This document shows positions 1 through 8,351 of a DNA stretch of 64,000 nucleotides, piece by piece. The translations under genes and the position numbers were made by a program. Positions within the stretch are counted from its first letter, which is position 1. Every line of letters begins with the position of its first letter. The stretch lies in the NCBI RefSeq assembly GCF_014158035.1, contig NZ_JACFXW010000001.1, positions 3,078,001 to 3,142,000 on the forward strand, written 5' to 3'. Below the pieces are notes generated by a model. That model had not been told where the DNA came from and did no database searches. It worked only from the letters and a program-made list of their open reading frames with translations. This stretch comes from Rhizobium sp. G21 (GTDB taxonomy: Bacteria; Pseudomonadota; Alphaproteobacteria; Rhizobiales; Rhizobiaceae).

Positions 1-231
1 GACGGGTATGACCACGGCGGCGCCGATCAGCAGATAATCGCCGACGCGGCCCAAGGCGCGGAAGCCTGTGCGCCAGAGGTCGCTGATGAAATCCTGCGTC
101 CAATAAAAAATGTCGGCGGGATAGACGCCCAGCATATGCATGACGAAGCCGACGACCAGCGACACCACGATGAGCTTGATCGCCACACGCAGGGGCGAGT
201 CGCCCAGAAAACGGTTCAGGCCATCGCCCAT
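1..231 (-). CDS. DUF6460 domain protein, 3' end cut by the window edge
   Basis: This frame is too short for a standard ORF list but reads cleanly from an ATG at 231 down to base 1, giving 77 codons with no stop. The product begins MGDGLNRFLGDSPLRVAIKL and continues into a hydrophobic segment with VVGFVMHML, followed by an aromatic stretch (YWTQDFISDLW) and a second hydrophobic segment at the edge. This matches the small rhizobial membrane family DUF6460, whose function is unknown. It is divergent from the methyltransferase at 327. The C-terminus lies outside the window. Confidence 0.72.
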   Translation of the reverse strand, partial: MGDGLNRFLGDSPLRVAIKLIVVSLVVGFVMHMLGVYPADIFYWTQDFISDLWRTGFRALGRVGDYLLIGAAVVIPV

Positions 232-326
232 GTCACACTCCAGTTTGCGCAAACGAGGAATCGCTTGACCGCGTCGCAAGGCGGAAATTAGACAAATCCG
301 CCCAATATGGAAAGAAATCTCCCGCC

Positions 327-1262
327 ATGGCTCCCAAACGCATTTTGACCTCCGGCGATCTCGTCGCCGATCGCCGCGCCGATTACGCCGCCATGTTGGC
401 CGAAAGCGGCGACGCCCTCGCCGCCGCCGACTTGATGGAGCAGGCGCTGGAGCTCGCGCCCGGCTGGACCGCCGGCTGGGTCAAGCTCGGCGATTATCGC
501 GAAAAGGCCGGCCTCATCGAGCCGGCGGTCGAGGCCTATCGCCGCGTGGCGGTCTCCGATGACGCCGCGCTGTTCGGCGTCGATCTCAAGCTCGCAGCAC
601 TCGGAGCCGCCGAGACGCCGGCGCTGCCGCCGAGCGCCTATGTCGAAGGCCTGTTCGACGACTACGCCGACCGGTTCGAGACGGCTTTGGTCGAAAAGCT
701 CGGCTATTCCGTGCCGAAAAAGCTCGCGGCGCTGATCCGTACGGCGAAGGGCGACGCGCATTTCGCGCTGGCCGTCGATCTCGGCTGCGGCACCGGGCTG
801 CTCGGCCCGGAGATTGGCGACTGCGTGTCCGCGCTCGAAGGCTATGATCTCTCGGAAAACATGCTGGCGAAAGCCCGCGCCAAGGGCGTCTACCGCCATC
901 TCGCTCGCGCCGATCTCTCTTTGTCTCCGGAAGCCTCCGGCCTGTTCGACGGTTTGGAGCAAGGCCGCGCCGATCTCGTCGCCGCCGCCGATGTGATGAT
1001 GTATCTCGGCGATCTCGACGCCGCCTTCGCCAATGCCGCCACGCTTTCAACGGTCGGTGGTCTCTTCGCCTTTTCGGTCGAGAAAGACGAGGCGCGGACG
1101 GGCTTCTCGCTCCGTCCCTCGCTGCGCTACGCCCATTCCCGCGCCCATGTCGAGACTATCCTCGCCCGCCACGGTTTTGCGCCCATCGCCTGCGAGGAGA
1201 CGGTGATCCGCATGGATGCGGGCCAGCCGATTACCGGCCTGTTGTTCCTGGCGCGAAAGTAG
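327..1262 (+). CDS. TPR-containing class I SAM-dependent methyltransferase
   Basis: The 311-residue product has a short TPR-like helical region at about residues 15-75. A Rossmann methyltransferase domain follows, with motif I (VDLGCGTGLLG, residues 150-160) that binds S-adenosylmethionine. The later segment YDLSENMLAKAR is the usual post-motif acidic loop and helix. The family is often annotated as a trans-aconitate-type or UbiE-like methyltransferase, but the substrate cannot be read from the sequence. It has no close partner on the same strand; yitT starts 81 bases downstream behind a separate palindrome. Confidence 0.85.
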   Translation: MAPKRILTSGDLVADRRADYAAMLAESGDALAAADLMEQALELAPGWTAGWVKLGDYREKAGLIEPAVEAYRRVAVSDDAALFGVDLKLAALGAAETPALPPSAYVEGLFDDYADRFETALVEKLGYSVPKKLAALIRTAKGDAHFALAVDLGCGTGLLGPEIGDCVSALEGYDLSENMLAKARAKGVYRHLARADLSLSPEASGLFDGLEQGRADLVAAADVMMYLGDLDAAFANAATLSTVGGLFAFSVEKDEARTGFSLRPSLRYAHSRAHVETILARHGFAPIACEETVIRMDAGQPITGLLFLARK

Positions 1263-1285
1263 GGCCGCCCGGTTCCCTTCGTGCA

Positions 1286-1316
1286 AAAATTATGTCAGTA
1301 TAGCTGACATAATTTT
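1286..1316. promoter_or_regulatory. Perfect 13-bp inverted repeat upstream of yitT (putative operator)
   Basis: The arms AAAATTATGTCAG (1286-1298) and CTGACATAATTTT (1304-1316) are perfectly complementary around the 5-base centre TATAG. The repeat lies 27 bases before the yitT start and just after the methyltransferase stop. An AT-rich stem followed by only four T residues makes a poor terminator, so an operator for a dimeric repressor is the more likely reading. No cognate regulator is visible nearby. Confidence 0.55.
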
Positions 1317-1343
1317 CAATCCTATGCGGCGCGCGGGGATAGC

Positions 1344-1967
1344 ATGGCCAAAATCGGCATCTGGAACACCGAACCGACCAAGCATTCGCTGTTCGAGGAT
1401 GCGCAAGGCGTGTTCACCGGCACGGTGCTGGCCTCGCTCGGCATCATGCTGCTCACGAAGGCTGGCCTGTTGACCGGCGGCGTCGCCGGCATGGCCTTCC
1501 TGCTGAAATACGCCTTCGGGGTGAATTTCGGTCTCGGCTTCTTCCTGATCAATCTGCCGTTCTACTATCTCGCTTATAAGCGCATGGGCAAAGCCTTCAC
1601 CATCAAGACCTTCTGCTCGGTCGGACTGCTTGCGCTTCTCACCCAGTATCAACCGCAATGGCTGGAGATCGATTATGTGCATCCGGTCTGGGCGGCGGTG
1701 CTGGGCGGCCTGTTGATCGGCATGGGCATGCTGGCGCTGTTTCGCCATCGCGCCAGCATCGGCGGCGTCGGCATTCTCGCGCTCTATCTGCAGGATCGCT
1801 TCGGCTGGCGGGCGGGCTTCGTGCAGATGAGCATCGACATGGTCATTCTCGCTCTGTCCTTCTTCGTCACCAGCCCGTTCATCGTCTTGTGTTCGGTGCT
1901 CGGCGCCGTGGCGCTGAATTTCTTCATCGCGGTCAATCACCGCACCGATCGCTATATTGCGATGTGA
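1344..1967 (+). CDS. YitT family membrane protein
   Basis: The 207-residue product is hydrophobic, with about five membrane segments and glycine-rich turns (for example KAGLLTGGVAGMAFLLKYAFG near residue 35). It matches the YitT/DUF161 family of integral membrane proteins, which have no established transport substrate. The usual C-terminal DUF2179 domain is absent; proteobacterial members are often this short. The gene sits directly behind the 1286-1316 palindrome and 40 bases before the helicase gene, so it may share transcription with it. Confidence 0.82.
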   Translation: MAKIGIWNTEPTKHSLFEDAQGVFTGTVLASLGIMLLTKAGLLTGGVAGMAFLLKYAFGVNFGLGFFLINLPFYYLAYKRMGKAFTIKTFCSVGLLALLTQYQPQWLEIDYVHPVWAAVLGGLLIGMGMLALFRHRASIGGVGILALYLQDRFGWRAGFVQMSIDMVILALSFFVTSPFIVLCSVLGAVALNFFIAVNHRTDRYIAM

Positions 1968-2007
1968 TCGAAAGCACCTATCTTGCCGTGGAAGCGGAGG
2001 ATGGCGG

Positions 2008-4518
2008 ATGGACGCGAAGACGGACTGGAGCGGCGAGGGCGGTTTGCCGTCTCTGTTCACCCGCTGGTTTACCGAACGCGGCTGGTCGCCCAGGCCGCAT
2101 CAGCTCGCGCTTCTCGACAAAACAGGCGATGGCCGTTCGGCGTTGCTGATCGCCCCCACCGGCGCCGGCAAGACGCTGGCCGGCTTCCTGCCCTCGCTGG
2201 TCGATCTCCACCGGCGGGGCAAGCCCAAGCCCGGAACCGGCTTCCATGGCGTCCACACGCTCTACATCTCGCCGCTCAAGGCGCTGGCCGTCGATATCGA
2301 GCGCAATCTCGAACGCCCGGTCGCCGAAATGGGCCTCCCGGTCACCATCGAAACGCGCACCGGCGACACGCCGCAGCACAAGCGCTCGCGCCAAAGGCTC
2401 AATCCGCCCGATATTCTTCTCACCACGCCTGAACAGCTGGCGTTGCTGATCGCGTCGAAAGAGGCCGAGCGGTTTTTCAAGGAATTGCGCTTCGTCGTGT
2501 TCGACGAATTGCATTCGCTGGTCACCTCCAAGCGCGGGCATCTGCTGTCGCTCGGGCTCGCCCGGCTGCGAAAGCTCGCGCCCGACGTACGCACGATCGG
2601 GCTGTCGGCCACCGTCGCCGATCCCGACGATCTCCGGCGTTGGCTGGTGGCGCAGAAACCCGGCGAGACGGCGCTTTCGGAACTGGTGACGGTGGCGGGC
2701 GGCGCGCGTCCCGTCATCAGCATTCTCGACACGGAGGAGCGTATTCCCTGGTCGGGCCACTCGGCGCGCTATGCCATGGGCGAGGTCTACAAGGCGATCG
2801 GCGCGCACCGCACCACGATCCTGTTCGTCAACACGCGCTCGCAGGCCGAGATGCTGTTCCAGGAGCTCTGGCGCATCAATGACGACAACTTGCCGATCGC
2901 GCTGCATCACGGCTCGCTCGACGCCGGCCAGCGCCGCAAGGTCGAGGCGGCCATGGCGGACAACCGGCTGCGGGCCGTCGTCGCCACCTCGACGCTCGAT
3001 CTCGGGCTCGATTGGGGCGATGTCGATCTGGTCATCCATATCGGCGCGCCCAAGGGCGCCTCGCGGCTGGCGCAGCGCATCGGACGCTCCAATCACCGCA
3101 TGGACGAGCCGAGCAAGGCCATTCTCGTTCCGGCCAACCGCTTCGAGGTGATGGAATGCCAGGCGGCGCTCGACGCCAATTATATCGGCGCGCAGGATAC
3201 GCCGCCGGTGGGCGAGGGCGCGCTCGACGTGCTCTGCCAGCACATCATGGGGCTCGCCTGCGCCGATCCCTTCGACGCGCTCGAGGTCTATGACGAAATC
3301 ACCAGCGCGTCGCCCTATGCCCATCTCTCCTGGGAGACGTTCGAGCGCGCGCTCGATTTCGTCGCCACCGGCGGCTATGCGCTCCGCACCTATGAGCGCT
3401 ACGCCAAGATCCGCAAGACCAAGGACGGGCTTTGGCGCGTGTCGCACCCCGCTTACGCCCAGCAATACCGGCTGAACGTCGGCACCATCATCGAGGCGCC
3501 GATGATGAATGTCCGGATGGTGCGCAAGGGCAGGGGCGCGGTGGGGCGCGGCGGGCCGGTGCTCGGCCAGGTCGAGGAATATTTCCTCGAACAGCTCTCG
3601 GCCGGCGACACATTCCTGTTTTCCGGCAAGGTGCTGCGCTTCGAGGGCATCCGCGAAAACGAATGTCTCGTCTCCGACGCTTTTTCGCAGGATCCGAAAA
3701 TCCCGGCCTATGCCGGCGGCAAGTTTCCGCTTTCGACCTATCTGGCCGAGAGCGTGCGCGCCATGCTCGACGATCCGGACAAGCGGAAGGATCTGCCCGA
3801 TCAGGTGCGCGACTGGCTGTCCATCCAGGCGGAGAAATCCGTGCTGCCGCGGCGCGACGAATTGCTGATCGAGACCTTTCCACGCGGCAATCGCTTCTAC
3901 ATGGTCGCCTATCCCTTCGAGGGCCGGCTCGCGCATCAGACGCTCGGCATGTTGCTGACCCGACGGCTGGATCGCGCCGGCGCCAAGCCGCTCGGCTTCG
4001 TCGCCACCGATTACGCGCTGGCCATCTGGGGGCTCGAAGATATGGGCGCGCATTTCGCCCGCCACAGCCCTTCCATCCACGACCTGTTCGACGAGGACAT
4101 GCTGGGCGACGATCTCGAAGCCTGGTTGAACGAAACCTGGCTCTTGAAGCGCACCTTCCGCTATTGCGCCGTCATCGCCGGTCTTATCGAACGCCGCCAT
4201 CCCGGCAAGGAGAAGAGCGGACGGCAGGTCACGGTCTCGGCCGACCTGATCTATGACGTGCTGCGCAGCCACGAGCCAGACCACATCCTGCTGGAGGCGA
4301 CGCGTCAGGACGCCGCGCAGGGACTTTTGGACATTCAGCGACTTGGCGATATGCTCACGCGAATCAAGGGGCATATCCGGCTGAAGCGCCTCGAGCAGAT
4401 CTCGCCGCTCGCCGTGCCGATCATGCTGGAGGTCGGCAAGGAGTCCGTCGGCTCCGCCGCCGACGAAGCGCTGCTGGCCGAGGCCTCGGACCAATTGATA
4501 CGGGATGCGATGAATTGA
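2008..4518 (+). CDS. Ligase-associated DEXH-box helicase (Lhr-like)
   Basis: This 836-residue superfamily 2 helicase has Walker A APTGAGKT at residues 49-56, a DELH box at about 166-169, LSAT (motif III) at about 199-202, and the C-terminal arginine-finger motif in QRIGRSNHR. The long C-terminal region is typical of Lhr-type enzymes. The pairing with pdeM identifies it as the helicase of the ligase-associated DNA damage response cluster. The ATG at 2008 is preferred because a GGAGG (1996-2000) lies seven bases upstream, whereas the ORF could extend to 1957 inside the end of yitT. The ligase and exonuclease partners normally seen in this cluster are not within the window. Confidence 0.88.
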   Translation: MDAKTDWSGEGGLPSLFTRWFTERGWSPRPHQLALLDKTGDGRSALLIAPTGAGKTLAGFLPSLVDLHRRGKPKPGTGFHGVHTLYISPLKALAVDIERNLERPVAEMGLPVTIETRTGDTPQHKRSRQRLNPPDILLTTPEQLALLIASKEAERFFKELRFVVFDELHSLVTSKRGHLLSLGLARLRKLAPDVRTIGLSATVADPDDLRRWLVAQKPGETALSELVTVAGGARPVISILDTEERIPWSGHSARYAMGEVYKAIGAHRTTILFVNTRSQAEMLFQELWRINDDNLPIALHHGSLDAGQRRKVEAAMADNRLRAVVATSTLDLGLDWGDVDLVIHIGAPKGASRLAQRIGRSNHRMDEPSKAILVPANRFEVMECQAALDANYIGAQDTPPVGEGALDVLCQHIMGLACADPFDALEVYDEITSASPYAHLSWETFERALDFVATGGYALRTYERYAKIRKTKDGLWRVSHPAYAQQYRLNVGTIIEAPMMNVRMVRKGRGAVGRGGPVLGQVEEYFLEQLSAGDTFLFSGKVLRFEGIRENECLVSDAFSQDPKIPAYAGGKFPLSTYLAESVRAMLDDPDKRKDLPDQVRDWLSIQAEKSVLPRRDELLIETFPRGNRFYMVAYPFEGRLAHQTLGMLLTRRLDRAGAKPLGFVATDYALAIWGLEDMGAHFARHSPSIHDLFDEDMLGDDLEAWLNETWLLKRTFRYCAVIAGLIERRHPGKEKSGRQVTVSADLIYDVLRSHEPDHILLEATRQDAAQGLLDIQRLGDMLTRIKGHIRLKRLEQISPLAVPIMLEVGKESVGSAADEALLAEASDQLIRDAMN

Positions 4519-4537
4519 ATTGGACTGATCCGAGCGT

Positions 4538-4699
4538 GGGGCTACCCCCTCTGCCCTGCCGGGCATCTCCCCTCAGGGGGAGATCGAAGGAGGAGAGCGT
4601 CTGCACGCAATGTGGCCGTCGAGATTTGGGCGAGGGTCAAACCGCCAGCCAATCTCCCCCTTGAGGGGAGATGCCCGGCAGGGCAGAGGGGGTAACCCC
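4538..4699. repeat. Palindromic intergenic repeat, family A, copy 1
   Basis: A left arm (4538-4584) is repeated in inverted orientation at 4651-4699 with one substitution and one indel. Each arm contains a smaller palindrome of the type CTCCCC..GGGGAG and ends with CCCTCTGCCCTGCCGGGCA. A second copy of the family lies at 63337-63452. This is the layout of REP/MITE-like elements common in rhizobial intergenic DNA. The right arm reaches to within three bases of the pdeM start codon. Confidence 0.85.
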
Positions 4700-4701
4700 G
4701 C

Positions 4702-5375
4702 ATGACCCGCTTCGCCAGAAACCATCAGCCCTCCGAAAACCAAGCCCCCCTTGCGAAGCCGAACTGAACGGCCAGCGCCTCGTCTTCGATCCGCTCGGCG
4801 CGCTCATGCTGCCCGATCACGGCCTGCTCTGCGTCTCGGATCTCCATCTCGAAAAAGGCGCAGCCTTCGCCCGTCGCGGCCAGATGCTGCCGCCCTGGGA
4901 CACGCTCGCAACGCTCAGGCTGCTGGAAAGCGTCATCGCCCGGCATGATCCGCGCATCGTCGTCTCACTCGGCGACAATTTCCACGACCGGCGCGGCGCC
5001 GATCTGATGCCGCCGGAATTCCGCAGCTATCTCGAAAGCCTGATGCGCGGCCGCGAATGGATCTGGATTACAGGCAATCACGATCCCGACGGCGTCGGCG
5101 CCCTGTCCGGCCTGCAGGCCGACAGCCTGCATGTCGCCGGCCTCACCTTCCGGCATGAGCCGGGCGCGGCTTGCGATCCCGGCGAGGTCGCCGGCCATCT
5201 GCATCCGGCCGCCACGCTGGTGCGCCGCTCGCGCGGCGTCCGCCGCCCCTGCTTCGCGCTCGACGGCAGACGGCTGATCATGCCCTCTTTCGGGGTGACG
5301 ACCGGCGGGCTCGACCTCGATCACCGCGCCTTCAGGGGGCTGTTTGAAAAAGCAGGCTCACCGCCCATCTGTTGA
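4702..5375 (+). CDS. pdeM: Ligase-associated DNA damage response endonuclease PdeM (one-base frameshift)
   Basis: This calcineurin-like metallophosphoesterase has the metal motifs SDLHLEKG, GDNFHD, GNHD and a late GHLHPAA. It matches the PdeM nuclease family that accompanies the Lhr-like helicase upstream. The open frame as it stands begins at an ATG at 4671 inside the repeat arm. The better start is the ATG at 4702, which joins the main frame if the C run at 4745-4750 has lost one base; the corrected product is 224 residues and begins MTRFARNHQPSENQAPPCEA. The metal-binding core is unaffected. Confidence 0.8.
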
Positions 5376-5426
5376 GCCAGGGTCGGGTTCACAGCTTCGC
5401 CTATGACGCTCTGCGCGGATAAGGCC

Positions 5427-6224
5427 TCAATCGCGCCGGAACATCACGCTCGCCGTCCATCCCGTCAAAGCCGCGAGAAACACCGCGAAAATTCCGTAGT
5501 AAAGCGGGTCCTCCTCGGCGGCGCGGGTGATCATCTGCTCGATGCCGGTTTTCTGGACATGCAGGCTCAGTTCCTTCTCGGCGATATACTGGCCGGTCTT
5601 GAACACGACGGCGCGGATCGTATGCGTGCCGTTGGGGATATCGGCCGGAATATGGATATTCGCCTGGAACAGCGACGACGACACGAAAGACACGCCGCCC
5701 GGATTGGTCTGGTAGAGCCGCGCCTTCTCTTTCAGGCCCAGGAAGGCGTCGCGAAATTCCGCGAGTTCCTCGGCGCGGCCCGAAAAGGTCGAGGGCACCA
5801 CCCTGACGCGCGGAAGCCCGACATTGTGGGTGTAGAGTTCCAGCGGCGCGCCGATGTCGGCGATGACCTTCGTCGACGCCATCGACAACGATTCCGGCAT
5901 GCGTTCGAAGGTCACGGCATGGCGGTTGATCCACACGCCCATCACCCTGTCCTTCTTGCGGACCGTCACGAAATCGCGCGGGCCTTCGAGCGAGACGACG
6001 ATGTCGTAGGCGCCGATCGCGAGAAGATAGGGATCGACGTTTTCGAGCGAGCCGAACACGGTGACGTCCGTGCCGGCGAAATCAGGCGCGATGGCGATTT
6101 CGCGTGAGGACACGCCGATATTGATCGCCTCGCGCTCGACGGGACGCGGCGGCCCGCCGATCGGCTCGGAAAGCGCCGACGCCGGCAGAAGCGCCAACAG
6201 CAGAAAGAGCGCCGCCGCCCTCAT
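5427..6224 (-). CDS. TIGR02186 family membrane-anchored protein
   Basis: The 265-residue product has an N-terminal signal peptide (MRAAALFLLLALLPASALS), a predicted beta-rich periplasmic body, and one C-terminal membrane segment (YYGIFAVFLAALTGWTASV) followed by positively charged residues. This matches TIGR02186, an uncharacterised alphaproteobacterial family encoded next to TauE/SafE-type transporters. Its ATG overlaps the upstream transporter stop in an ATGA junction (6221-6224), so the two genes are translationally coupled and probably work together at the inner membrane. Confidence 0.85.
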   Translation of the reverse strand: MRAAALFLLLALLPASALSEPIGGPPRPVEREAINIGVSSREIAIAPDFAGTDVTVFGSLENVDPYLLAIGAYDIVVSLEGPRDFVTVRKKDRVMGVWINRHAVTFERMPESLSMASTKVIADIGAPLELYTHNVGLPRVRVVPSTFSGRAEELAEFRDAFLGLKEKARLYQTNPGGVSFVSSSLFQANIHIPADIPNGTHTIRAVVFKTGQYIAEKELSLHVQKTGIEQMITRAAEEDPLYYGIFAVFLAALTGWTASVMFRRD

Positions 6225-7144
6225 TGCCCCGCCCCCGTCCGCGCGATCGAATAGAGATCGGCCGGCGGCAGGAAGAGGTCGATGGCGAGGCGGATGCCGA
6301 CCGCGAGGATCAGGAGCGCGAGCAGCGCCCGCAACTGTTCGGCCTTCAGCTTCTGGCCGACGCGGACGCCGTATTGCGCCGCCACCACGCCCGAGAGCAT
6401 CAGGATGAAGGCGAGAACGATGTCGACCGTGTGATTGGCCACCGCCTGCACGATGGTCGAATAGGTCGAGACGAAGATGATCTGGAACAGCGACGTGCCG
6501 ACCACAACGCTGGTCGGGATGCGCAGCAGATAGATCATCGCCGGCACCATGATGAAACCGCCGCCCACGCCCATCACCGAGGTCAGCACGCCGACGCCGA
6601 AGCCGAGACCGGCCACCGGGATCACCGAGAGATAGATCTTCGATTTCTTGAAGCGCATCTTGAAGGGCAGGCGATGCACCCAATTGTGCTGGGCGCGCTT
6701 GACCGTCACCGTTTCGTTGCGGCGGGCCCGCCTGAGAGCATTGACGCTCTCCCACATCATCAGCCCGCCCACCGAGGTGAGCAGAACCACGTAAAGCAGC
6801 GAAATCACCAAGTCCAGCTGGCCCAGCGCCCGCAAGGCCGAGAAGATCCAGATGCCGACCGTCGCGCCCAGAAGGCCGCCGAGCAGCAGCACGGTGCCGA
6901 GCTTGAGGTCGATGGTGCCGCGCCGGAAATGGGTGATGGCGCCGGAGATCGAGGAGGCCACGACCTGATTGGCGCCGGTGGCGACGGCGATCGCCGGCGG
7001 CACGTTGTAGAAGATGAGCAGCGGTGTGATCAGGAAGCCGCCGCCGACCCCGAACATGCCCGACAGGAAGCCCACGGCGGCGCCCATGCCGAGTATGATC
7101 AGGATATTGGCCGACAGTTCGGCGATCGGCAGATAGATGGTCAC
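6221..7144 (-). CDS. TauE/SafE family sulfite/organosulfonate exporter-like permease
   Basis: The 307-residue membrane protein carries the two internally repeated glycine motifs of the family, GMFGVGGGFLITPLLI near the N-terminus and TSVMGVGGGFIMVPAMIY in the second half. The GTG at 7144 is chosen because an AAGGAG lies seven bases upstream and the product then starts MTIYLPIAELSAN; the ORF extends further upstream without matching the family. Transport of sulfite, sulfoacetate or another anion is inferred from the family only. It overlaps the TIGR02186 gene by four bases. Confidence 0.88.
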   Translation of the reverse strand: MTIYLPIAELSANILIILGMGAAVGFLSGMFGVGGGFLITPLLIFYNVPPAIAVATGANQVVASSISGAITHFRRGTIDLKLGTVLLLGGLLGATVGIWIFSALRALGQLDLVISLLYVVLLTSVGGLMMWESVNALRRARRNETVTVKRAQHNWVHRLPFKMRFKKSKIYLSVIPVAGLGFGVGVLTSVMGVGGGFIMVPAMIYLLRIPTSVVVGTSLFQIIFVSTYSTIVQAVANHTVDIVLAFILMLSGVVAAQYGVRVGQKLKAEQLRALLALLILAVGIRLAIDLFLPPADLYSIARTGAGQ

Positions 7145-7255
7145 GCGCGCTCCTTGCGGAAAAAGGAGTTTGACAGATCGGGTCGCCCCGGCCTGTTCAA
7201 GAGTGTTACAGATTGACTTTAAATAACTGTTGCGCCGCGAAAATGGCGGTGTCAA

Positions 7256-7278
7256 CCGCGACGGGCGCCCCGTCGCGG
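7256..7278. terminator. 10-bp GC-rich hairpin in the tauE/SEL1 gap (possible terminator)
   Basis: The arms CCGCGACGGG (7256-7265) and CCCGTCGCGG (7269-7278) pair perfectly around CGC. The hairpin is about 70 bases past the stop of the large minus-strand gene at 7350 and before the tauE start. There is no strong T run on either side, so a Rho-independent terminator is only a weak reading. Confidence 0.35.
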
Positions 7279-7349
7279 ATATAATGAATTAACCATTTCG
7301 CCATGGATTCCACCGGTTAAGTGGACTTCCTCGCGCGTCTGGACCTGGT

Positions 7350-8351
7350 TCAGGACGGCTTCTTGTTATGCTTGAGAAGTTCCTTGACCAGCGCCTCGTC
7401 GATCTTGCCGGTCGGCTCCTGGCCGACCTTCTTCTGGAAGGCCTTGATCGACTCGACCGTCTTCTTGCCGATCGCGCCATCGGCGGGGCCGGCGTCGAAG
7501 CCGTTGTTGTTGAGGATCGCCTGGATGTTGCGGATCGCCTTCTTCATGTCGACGCTCGCAGTGGTGTTGGCTTTGGCGATCCAGTCGTCGGGGACGATGG
7601 GATTGTTGGCGTCCTCATTGACCGGCGCGGCGCGCCACAAGTCGACTTCGGCCTTGGCGGCCTTCAGTTTCTCGGCGCCCAGCGCATTGGCCACTTCGTC
7701 GCGTTTTTGCGCCGCGTCCTGGTCGCCCTGCATGGCCGCCACCGCGAACCACTTGTAGGACTGGCCGAGGTCCTGCGGCACGCCGTTGCCGCGCGCATAG
7801 AGGATGGCGAGATTGTACTGGCTGTCGCGCACATTGTGCTCGGCGGCCTCCTTGAACCAGCGGGCGGCCTCGGCGAAATCCGGCTTGCCCTCGGCGCCGG
7901 TGGCGTTCAGAACCGCCAGATTGTGCATCGCGCTGGTGTTGCCCTGGCTTGCGGCCTGGGCGTAGAGCGCGCGCGCCCTGGGGATGTCGCGGTCGACGCC
8001 GAGACCCTTCTCGTAGATGCTGGCGAGGCGATATTGCGCCGGGGCGAAGCCGGCGTCGGCGGCGCGCTGATACCAGTTCATGGCAATCTTGGGATCGGCG
8101 GCGACGCCGCGGCCATCGGCGTAGCGGGCGCCGATTTCGAAGAAGGCCAGCGGATCGGCCTTCTTGGCGGCGGCCACCAGCGATGCGGGCTTGAGATCGG
8201 CGGGAGTTTCCACCGCGACGATCTGCTGCTGTTCGACCGCGGCCGGAGCCGGCTCGGCGGGCGCCGCGGCGTCCGCGGTCGGCGCGGCGGCGGAAGCCGT
8301 CTCGGCGCTCGCAGGCTCCATGGCGGCCGAAGGTTCGGCGCCCGACGGCAT
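7350..8351 (-). CDS. SEL1-repeat and peptidoglycan-binding C-terminal part of the large PodJ-like protein
   Basis: This is the downstream piece of a gene that continues at 8078-11104 in another frame. The ORF from 8351 is 333 residues, but the same frame stays open upstream to about 8513, reading PVEDKTSDAAETPVQ. It contains four SEL1-type repeats (for example FFEIGARYADGRGVAADP, YRLASIYEKGLGVDRD and YNLAILYARGNGVPQD) and ends with a PG_binding_1 domain (IQAILNNNGFDAGPADGAIG). With one base restored in the G run at 8514-8517 the whole protein would be 1251 residues, with this part in the periplasm. Confidence 0.85.
   Translation of the reverse strand: MPSGAEPSAAMEPASAETASAAAPTADAAAPAEPAPAAVEQQQIVAVETPADLKPASLVAAAKKADPLAFFEIGARYADGRGVAADPKIAMNWYQRAADAGFAPAQYRLASIYEKGLGVDRDIPRARALYAQAASQGNTSAMHNLAVLNATGAEGKPDFAEAARWFKEAAEHNVRDSQYNLAILYARGNGVPQDLGQSYKWFAVAAMQGDQDAAQKRDEVANALGAEKLKAAKAEVDLWRAAPVNEDANNPIVPDDWIAKANTTASVDMKKAIRNIQAILNNNGFDAGPADGAIGKKTVESIKAFQKKVGQEPTGKIDEALVKELLKHNKKPS

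Noticed and set aside
1978..4566. An 862-codon open frame antisense to the helicase gene
   Set aside because: It is the mirror frame of a GC-rich gene with no family motifs; the plus-strand helicase has complete motifs and a ribosome binding site.
4538..4699. Reading the repeat as a CRISPR array
   Set aside because: There are only two inverted arms, with no regularly spaced direct repeats or spacers; no cas genes are present anywhere in the window.
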